Positions 6,218-10,201 of a stretch of DNA of 10,201 nt are shown here, piece by piece. The notes under the pieces are model-generated. The model was not told the DNA's origin. It saw only the letters and a program-made list of their open reading frames with translations, and made no database searches. Each line of letters starts with the position of its first letter. Position 1 is the stretch's first letter. The stretch covers positions 1-10,201 of the forward strand of contig RDYO01000093.1 in NCBI GenBank assembly GCA_004293385.1. The letters are read 5' to 3'. A program made the position numbers and the translations under genes. Source of the DNA: Verrucomicrobiota bacterium (GTDB lineage: Bacteria > Verrucomicrobiota > Verrucomicrobiia > Opitutales > UBA953).

Positions 6218-7907
6218 AGGTGGTGCCGCCGGGAGCGGTCGACTCGACGATGATGTCGCCGCGGTGGTCGCGCAGGATGCGCTTCACGATGGCGAGGCCC
6301 AGACCGGTGCCGTCTTCGCGGCTGGTGAAGAAGGATTCGAAGATCTTCGGCAGGATCTTGGGCGGGATGCCTGAGCCGGTGTCCGTGATGCGCACCGCGA
6401 CGACTTCGCCCTGAGGGCCGGGCTCGACGCCGAGCCGGATGGTCAGCGCGCCGCCGCCGGCCATGGCTTGGACGCCGTTCATCATCAGGTTGAGGAAAAT
6501 CTGCTGGATCTGGCCGGGATTACCTTCGACGAGCGGCAGCGCCTCCGAGGTCTCGATCTCCACCTTCACGCCGAGCTGCTGGAGTTTGAGACGCAACAGC
6601 AAGGAGGCGTTCTCGGCGGCCAGACGGAGGTCGAGATCGCGGAAGGCGCCCGACTGGGCCTTGCTCATGCCGAGGACGCGCGAGACCACGCCTTCCATAT
6701 GGGCGATCTTCTCACGCATGACCCCGAGGTCCTCCATCTTCGGATCGTCGGCCGCCATACCCTGGGCGAGCGTGTCCGAAAGCAGTTTCATCACCGTGAG
6801 AGGGTTGCGGATCTCGTGCGCGACTTCGGCCGACAGCAGGCCAAGGGCCGTGAGGCGCTCGCTACGGCGCAGGCCTTCTTCGACGGTGAAGACCTTGGCG
6901 TAGAGACGGGCGTTCTGGATCGAGGAGGCGCCGAACGACGACAGCGCGGCGACCAGGTGCTTGTCGTCGTCGGAGAAACGATACGCCCCCATCGCGACGC
7001 AGAGCAACACGCCGAAGGTGTCGTCTTCGTAACGCACAGGCATGGCGAGCAGCGAGGAAGAGGCCACCGGTTCGGAGAGGCGGCTGAAGAGGTCCTCTTC
7101 GGTCTTGCCGGCCAGCGGCACCACGACCGAGCGGCCGCGGGTGACCACCGTGCCGAGGGAGGTCCGGTTGAGCGCGATGCTCGGGGCGAGGGCCGAGACG
7201 CCGAGTTCGCCGTCGAGGCTGCGCAGATGCAGGACGTCGTCGACGAGGTTGTAATAGGCGCAGGCGCGGGCTCCGAGGAGGGCGCGCGTGTGCCGGGCCA
7301 GGTCCAGCGAGATGCCGGGCTCATCGCGTTCCCGGGCGAGACCCTGCGCGGCGCGCACGAGCGCCTCGAGCTGAGCGGCCTTGGAACGGAGCTGACGGAG
7401 CAACCAGATGCGGCCGACGGCCTTCGAGGCTTCGTTGGTGAGCAACGAGAGGAACGCGACGTCCTGCTCGGAGAACGCGTCGAGCCGGTCGGAATCACAG
7501 TTCACGACGCCGATGACGTTGCCCATCAGTTCCATCGGGACGGCCAGTTCGGAACGGATGCCTTTGCGGATCTCGACGTAACGCGGATCCTTCGAGACGT
7601 CGGGGATCCGCTGCGGCTTGGCGTAAAGGGCTACCCAGCCGGTGATGCCCTGCCCTTGGTCGATGACCTTACCCGTGGAATCGGCGTCGAGCCCGTTGCT
7701 GACCTCGATGCGCAGCGACCCCGTGGCGGGCTCGACGAGCGCGATGGAGGCGCTGGAAGCACCGAGCGTACGGACGATCTCCTCGAGGATGAAGTCGAGC
7801 GCCTCCCGCGGGTCTTCGGTGGCGTTGACGAACGCCCCGACGCGGTAAAGGCAGTCCAGGACGCGGGCGTCGCCGGGACGGTCCTGCGCTGGCCGGGAGT
7901 GTGGCAT
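6189..7907 (-). CDS. Soluble sensor histidine kinase with two GAF domains
   Basis: A 572-residue two-component sensor kinase with no membrane segment, so a cytoplasmic signal is expected. GAF 1 spans about 30-168 (GQGITGWVALY, then PDVSKDPRY, GIRSELAVPM and GVVNCDS, a classic GAF pattern); GAF 2 about 195-338. A short linker leads to the HisKA helix with the phospho-acceptor His364 in AEVAHEIRNPL. The HATPase_c domain has the N box LNLMMNGVQAM (key Asn477), DTGSGI (Asp509), FESFFTSR and GTGLGL (533-538), and ends in GGTTFKFWVPVKK. All catalytic boxes look intact. The ATG lies 3 nt after the cysE stop with no Shine-Dalgarno site, so coupling to cysE translation is likely. No response regulator gene is in the window. 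The GAF ligands cannot be read from sequence; GAF domains can bind cyclic nucleotides, haem or other small molecules. Its 3' end overlaps dedA by 29 bp. Confidence 0.95.
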   Translation of the reverse strand: MPHSRPAQDRPGDARVLDCLYRVGAFVNATEDPREALDFILEEIVRTLGASSASIALVEPATGSLRIEVSNGLDADSTGKVIDQGQGITGWVALYAKPQRIPDVSKDPRYVEIRKGIRSELAVPMELMGNVIGVVNCDSDRLDAFSEQDVAFLSLLTNEASKAVGRIWLLRQLRSKAAQLEALVRAAQGLARERDEPGISLDLARHTRALLGARACAYYNLVDDVLHLRSLDGELGVSALAPSIALNRTSLGTVVTRGRSVVVPLAGKTEEDLFSRLSEPVASSSLLAMPVRYEDDTFGVLLCVAMGAYRFSDDDKHLVAALSSFGASSIQNARLYAKVFTVEEGLRRSERLTALGLLSAEVAHEIRNPLTVMKLLSDTLAQGMAADDPKMEDLGVMREKIAHMEGVVSRVLGMSKAQSGAFRDLDLRLAAENASLLLRLKLQQLGVKVEIETSEALPLVEGNPGQIQQIFLNLMMNGVQAMAGGGALTIRLGVEPGPQGEVVAVRITDTGSGIPPKILPKIFESFFTSREDGTGLGLAIVKRILRDHRGDIIVESTAPGGTTFKFWVPVKK

Positions 7908-7910
7908 GGC

Positions 7911-8717
7911 CTAGAGGGAGTGATCCATGTCGAGCGCCGGGGCGTCGACGGAAGTCTGGCCGATCACCACGGCGGGCACGCCGGCCACGCTGGTATGCGG
8001 GGCGACGTCCTTGAGCACGACCGAACCGGCGCCGATCTTGGCGCCTTCGCCGATGGTGATGTTGCCGAGGATCTTGGCGCCGGCGCCGACGAGCACGCCC
8101 GAACGGATCTTCGGGTGACGGTCGCCGCGGGCCTTGCCCGTGCCGCCGAGGGTGACCTCGTGCAGGAAGGAGACATTGTCGGCCACGACGCTGGTCTCAC
8201 CGGCGACGAAGCCGGTGGCATGGTCGAGCAGGATGCCGACGCCGAAGCGGGCGGCCGGATGGATGTCGACGCCGAGGTGCTCGGAGACGAGCGACTGGAG
8301 ATGCGTGGCGAGTTCCTTGCGGCCGGCCTTCCAAAGCACGTGCGCGAGGCGGTGCGTCGAGATGGCGTGGAAACCCTTGTACCAGAGATAAGGAATCAGC
8401 GCATGCTCGGTCGCCGGATCGCGTTCGAGGGTGGCGCGGATATCCGAGCGCATCTGGGAAAGCACCTCCGGATCGGAAGCGACGGCCTCTCCGAGGACAC
8501 GCAGGACGACGGGGAGATCCTGGCCGGTCGGGGAAAGCCGCTCCGCCAGACGCTGGATGATTCCCTCGCCGAAGCCGGAGCGATCCAGCACGAAGCGCTT
8601 CAGCATCGGAGCCAGGGCCGGCTCGGCCTGGGCGACGACGGACGCACGGGCCTGCAGCTCCGCCCAGAGGGAAGCTTCGTTGGCGCAGACCAAGGCGATG
8701 GAACGGGCGTCAGCCAT
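7911..8717 (-). CDS. cysE: Serine O-acetyltransferase CysE, short C-terminal tail
   Basis: Makes O-acetyl-L-serine from serine and acetyl-CoA, the committed step of cysteine synthesis; cytoplasmic hexamer in known members. From ATG 8717 it has 268 residues. The N-terminal helical domain (about 12-140) aligns in style with the long E. coli type, including LWYKGFHAISTHRLAH (111-126). The left-handed beta-helix carries DIHPAA (Asp151) and LDHATG (His166), matching the E. coli catalytic Asp143/His158 pair, then LGGTGKARGDRHPKIR, GAGAKILGNI, GAKIGAGSVVL and HTSVAGVPA. An in-frame ATG at 8762 would add 15 residues with no family counterpart; neither start has a clear Shine-Dalgarno site. The protein stops at LDMDHSL, where the E. 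coli enzyme continues about 14 residues to a terminal Ile that docks in CysK. It leads a two-gene unit with the histidine kinase (3-nt gap). Confidence 0.96.
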   Translation of the reverse strand: MADARSIALVCANEASLWAELQARASVVAQAEPALAPMLKRFVLDRSGFGEGIIQRLAERLSPTGQDLPVVLRVLGEAVASDPEVLSQMRSDIRATLERDPATEHALIPYLWYKGFHAISTHRLAHVLWKAGRKELATHLQSLVSEHLGVDIHPAARFGVGILLDHATGFVAGETSVVADNVSFLHEVTLGGTGKARGDRHPKIRSGVLVGAGAKILGNITIGEGAKIGAGSVVLKDVAPHTSVAGVPAVVIGQTSVDAPALDMDHSL

Positions 8718-8793
8718 AGACAGGACAGTAATTCGTGGTTTTCGGTCAATTTGGCAACCCATGAGTCAAAACTAAGTAAAAACGAGGGCTTTG

Positions 8794-8814
8794 GAGAGGT
8801 TTGCGTAACCTCTC
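8794..8814. repeat. Inverted repeat GAGAGGTT-N5-AACCTCTC in the cysE/redoxin divergent region
   Basis: Perfect 8-bp arms at 8794-8801 and 8807-8814 around TGCGT. No T-run follows on either strand, so a terminator is unlikely. The AGAGGTT half-sites resemble the AGGGGTT arms of the next inverted repeat, which points to a shared DNA-binding protein. That reading is inference. Confidence 0.5.
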
Positions 8815-8822
8815 TCCTGCGA

Positions 8823-8850
8823 AGGGGTTGAAAAGTGCGAAGCAACCCCT
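8823..8850. repeat. Inverted repeat AGGGGTTG-N12-CAACCCCT overlapping the putative redoxin promoter
   Basis: Perfect 8-bp arms at 8823-8830 and 8843-8850. The left arm overlaps the proposed -35 and the right arm ends at the first base of the proposed -10, an arrangement expected of an operator. Arm centres are 20 bp apart, about two helical turns. A direct repeat TGCGAAG (8818-8824 and 8836-8842) is interleaved. No regulator gene is adjacent in the window. Confidence 0.5.
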
Positions 8851-8855
8851 ACAAA
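8828..8855 (+). promoter_or_regulatory. Putative sigma-70-type promoter of the redoxin gene
   Basis: TTGAAA at 8828-8833 (5 of 6 to TTGACA), a 16-bp spacer, and TACAAA at 8850-8855 (4 of 6 to TATAAT). Transcription would begin near 8862, about 15 nt before the ATG at 8877. The match is moderate and made by eye; no transcript evidence is available. No comparably good promoter was found for cysE in the AT-richer part of this region. Confidence 0.35.
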
Positions 8856-8876
8856 CCAAGACCTACCCTCCACACC

Positions 8877-9440
8877 ATGCGTATCCTCCCCACCCTCCTC
8901 GCCTGCCTCATGGCCGTCGCTTCCTTCGCGGCTCCCGAAGTCGGCCAGCCTGCCCCGGACTTCACCGGCAAGACCCTCGACGGCAAGACCGTCAGCCTCG
9001 CCGACTTCAAGGGCAAGACCGTCGTCCTCGAATGGTACAACCCTGGTTGCCCGTTCGTGAAGAAGTTCTACGACGCCGGCAAGATGCAGGAATTCCAGAA
9101 GGAAGTCGTCGCCTCGGGCGCCGTCTGGCTCGTCATCAACACCGGCGGCCACAAGCTCGAGTCCGCCACCTACTACCCCGGCACCGTCGTCCAGGACGCC
9201 AACCAGAGCATCGGCCGCGCGTTCGACGCCAAGGTGACCCCGCACTGCTTCGTCATCGATGGTAAGGGCACCCTCGTCTACAAGGGCGCGATCGACAGCA
9301 TCGCCTCCTCCAAGTCCGCTGACATCGAGAAGGCCACCAACTACGTCCTCGCCGCCGTCAAGGCCGTGAAGGAAGGCAAGGCCCCCGAGACCGCCAGCAC
9401 CAAGCCCTACGGCTGCGGCGTGAAGTACAACAAGCTCTAA
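8877..9440 (+). CDS. Exported peroxiredoxin-like (redoxin/AhpC-TSA, PRX-like 1) protein
   Basis: Thioredoxin-fold protein of the redoxin superfamily, 187 residues from ATG 8877. The first 18-19 residues form a signal peptide (MRILPTLLACLMAVASFA, cleavage before AP), so it acts in the periplasm. The mature part opens with VGQPAPDFTGKTLDGKTVSL, typical of AhpC/TSA and ResA-like folds. The active-site motif is EWYNPGCPFVKKFY with a single Cys58 (CPFV, not CXXC). Cys124 lies in PHCFVIDGKGTLVYKG, and Cys180 in a C-terminal KPYGCGVKY. I recall the N..CP[FY]V plus C-terminal GC..K[WY] pair from the PRX-like 1 group, whose biochemistry is poorly defined; peroxidase or thiol-disulfide roles are both possible. 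An in-frame GTG at 8835 would hide the signal peptide and sits in the proposed promoter. No Shine-Dalgarno site is seen. It is monocistronic, with a terminator 23 nt after the stop. Confidence 0.9.
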   Translation: MRILPTLLACLMAVASFAAPEVGQPAPDFTGKTLDGKTVSLADFKGKTVVLEWYNPGCPFVKKFYDAGKMQEFQKEVVASGAVWLVINTGGHKLESATYYPGTVVQDANQSIGRAFDAKVTPHCFVIDGKGTLVYKGAIDSIASSKSADIEKATNYVLAAVKAVKEGKAPETASTKPYGCGVKYNKL

Positions 9441-9460
9441 GCCGAAAGGCCGAGCAAAAC

Positions 9461-9488
9461 AAAGGGCGTCCGCAAGGACGCCCTTTTT
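9461..9488. terminator. Strong rho-independent terminator, probably bidirectional
   Basis: Stem GGGCGTCC (9464-9471), GNRA-type loop GCAA, GGACGCCC (9476-9483), followed by TTTTT (9484-9488); flanking AAA/TTT extend the pairing to 11 bp. On the minus strand the stem is followed by TTTGTTTTG, so it can also end transcription of the convergent alkaline phosphatase gene, whose stop is 20 nt away. Confidence 0.92.
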
Positions 9489-9508
9489 ATTGGCCGTGTC
9501 CGCCGAAC

Positions 9509-10201
9509 TCAGGCGACGCCCGTCGCTTGCAAGATCTTGGCGTGGACCTGGTCGTTGCGTAGATGCGGCGTGAAGAGCTGCGAACCCGGTCCGGTCGAAC
9601 AGAACTCCACCATCTCTCCGGTATGGTTGTTGCTGGTCCAACCGATCGAGGTGTAGCGCATGAGCGCGGCGGAGAGCGTCTTGGTCGAGGTGATCTTGGC
9701 GCGATCGTCGGCCTTGAACTTCAGGCCGGTCACCTTCTCCGCGGCGGCGACGAACTCCTTCGGACCGAAGCCCTTGGTCTTGGTCGACAGCAGCTCCAGC
9801 GAGGAGGTGAAAGCGGTCATCCGGTCGAAGGCCGGCGTAGATTCTGAATAGGACGGAGCGGAGGTGTCGAAGTCTTCGCTGCCCAGTCCGTTGACGTTGA
9901 AGCCGCCGGTACCGTGGTCGGTCGTGATGACCAGCAAGGTGTCAGGGTTCTTATCGACGAACGCCAGCACGGTGGCGATGGTCTCGTCGAACGCGACCTG
10001 CTCGCGGATGGCGGCGGCGCCGTCGTTGCCGTGGGCGGCGTGGTCGACGCGACCGCCTTCGACCATCAGGAAGAATCCTTCGGGAGCAGAGCTGAGGCGC
10101 CGCAGGGCGACCTTGGTCATCTCGGCGAGCGTCGGGGTCGAGGCCTTGAGTTCTGCCGAGTTCAGGCGGTCGATCTCGAACGGGATATGGCTCTTGCTGA
10201 A
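9509..10201 (-). CDS. Alkaline phosphatase (PhoA family), C-terminal part; 5' end beyond window
   Basis: Zinc- and magnesium-dependent phosphomonoesterase, normally periplasmic and used for phosphate scavenging. The frame is open from the right edge to the TGA at 9511-9509, giving 230 residues; the segment before the first internal Met (10120) reads FSKSHIPFEIDR and then TPTLAEMT, which is good family sequence, so the gene clearly enters from outside. Metal-site residues of the C-terminal half are present: MVEGGRVDHAAHGND (equivalents of E. coli Glu322, Asp327, His331), TTDHGTGG (Asp369, His370) and NNHTGEM (His412). The catalytic Ser, the first Asp ligand and any signal peptide lie outside the window. 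It converges on the redoxin gene and shares its terminator. Whether a Pho box controls it cannot be seen here. Confidence 0.95.
   Translation of the reverse strand, partial: FSKSHIPFEIDRLNSAELKASTPTLAEMTKVALRRLSSAPEGFFLMVEGGRVDHAAHGNDGAAAIREQVAFDETIATVLAFVDKNPDTLLVITTDHGTGGFNVNGLGSEDFDTSAPSYSESTPAFDRMTAFTSSLELLSTKTKGFGPKEFVAAAEKVTGLKFKADDRAKITSTKTLSAALMRYTSIGWTSNNHTGEMVEFCSTGPGSQLFTPHLRNDQVHAKILQATGVA

Noticed and set aside
8794..8814. Hairpin read as a terminator or riboswitch for cysE
   Set aside because: No T-run on either strand, and no match to an S-box or other sulfur riboswitch that I can recognise; kept only as a possible operator.
6468..8831. Plus-strand open frame of 787 codons spanning the kinase and cysE
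   Set aside because: Crosses two solid minus-strand genes and their junction; composition is that of a GC-driven shadow with many His, Asp, Glu and Gly repeats and no motif.
8772..9641. Minus-strand open frame of 289 codons across the redoxin gene and the terminator
   Set aside because: It would run through an intrinsic terminator and antisense to a gene with signal peptide and active-site motifs; Gly/Val/Asp-rich shadow.
1..10201. A new defence, mobile or biosynthetic system
   Set aside because: Every coding region falls in a familiar housekeeping family; there are no direct-repeat arrays, integrases, transposases, attachment sites or composition islands visible.

Overview
The window looks like ordinary chromosomal, high-GC, gene-dense bacterial DNA. 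I see no phage, transposon, CRISPR, rRNA or tRNA genes. The mix of genes suggests a Gram-negative, free-living bacterium: a full-length PII uridylyltransferase, an E. coli-type long serine acetyltransferase, two exported redox proteins and a PhoA-family alkaline phosphatase. Third positions are strongly GC-biased, few genes have clear Shine-Dalgarno sequences, and RarA and the redoxin look to me like Verrucomicrobiota (perhaps Opitutae). That placement is an impression, not a search result.

Layout from left to right. (1) A four-gene minus-strand run from 5477 to 1: glnD, an exported msrA, rarA and a dus gene cut by the left edge. The gaps are 52 nt, 3 nt and a GTGA start/stop overlap, so the last three are probably cotranscribed and coupled. 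(2) A divergent dedA-family membrane protein gene on the plus strand (start about 5558, end 6217). Its 3' end overlaps the convergent histidine kinase gene by 29 bp. (3) A minus-strand pair, cysE followed 3 nt later by a soluble double-GAF histidine kinase, 8717 to 6189. (4) A plus-strand exported peroxiredoxin-like protein (8877-9440), divergent from cysE and ending at a strong intrinsic terminator. (5) The C-terminal part of an alkaline phosphatase on the minus strand, running off the right edge.

The gene functions are housekeeping: nitrogen-status signalling, methionine sulfoxide repair in the envelope, replication-fork rescue, tRNA modification, cysteine synthesis, periplasmic redox and phosphate scavenging. 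There is a loose sulfur and redox theme (msrA, cysE, redoxin), but no evidence that these genes form one system.

I did not find a convincing new defence or mobile system. The items most worth checking are non-coding or small-scale: interleaved 8-bp stems with pseudoknot topology covering the dedA start codon, two related inverted repeats in the cysE/redoxin divergent promoter region, and a CysE that stops before the C-terminal tail used to bind cysteine synthase.
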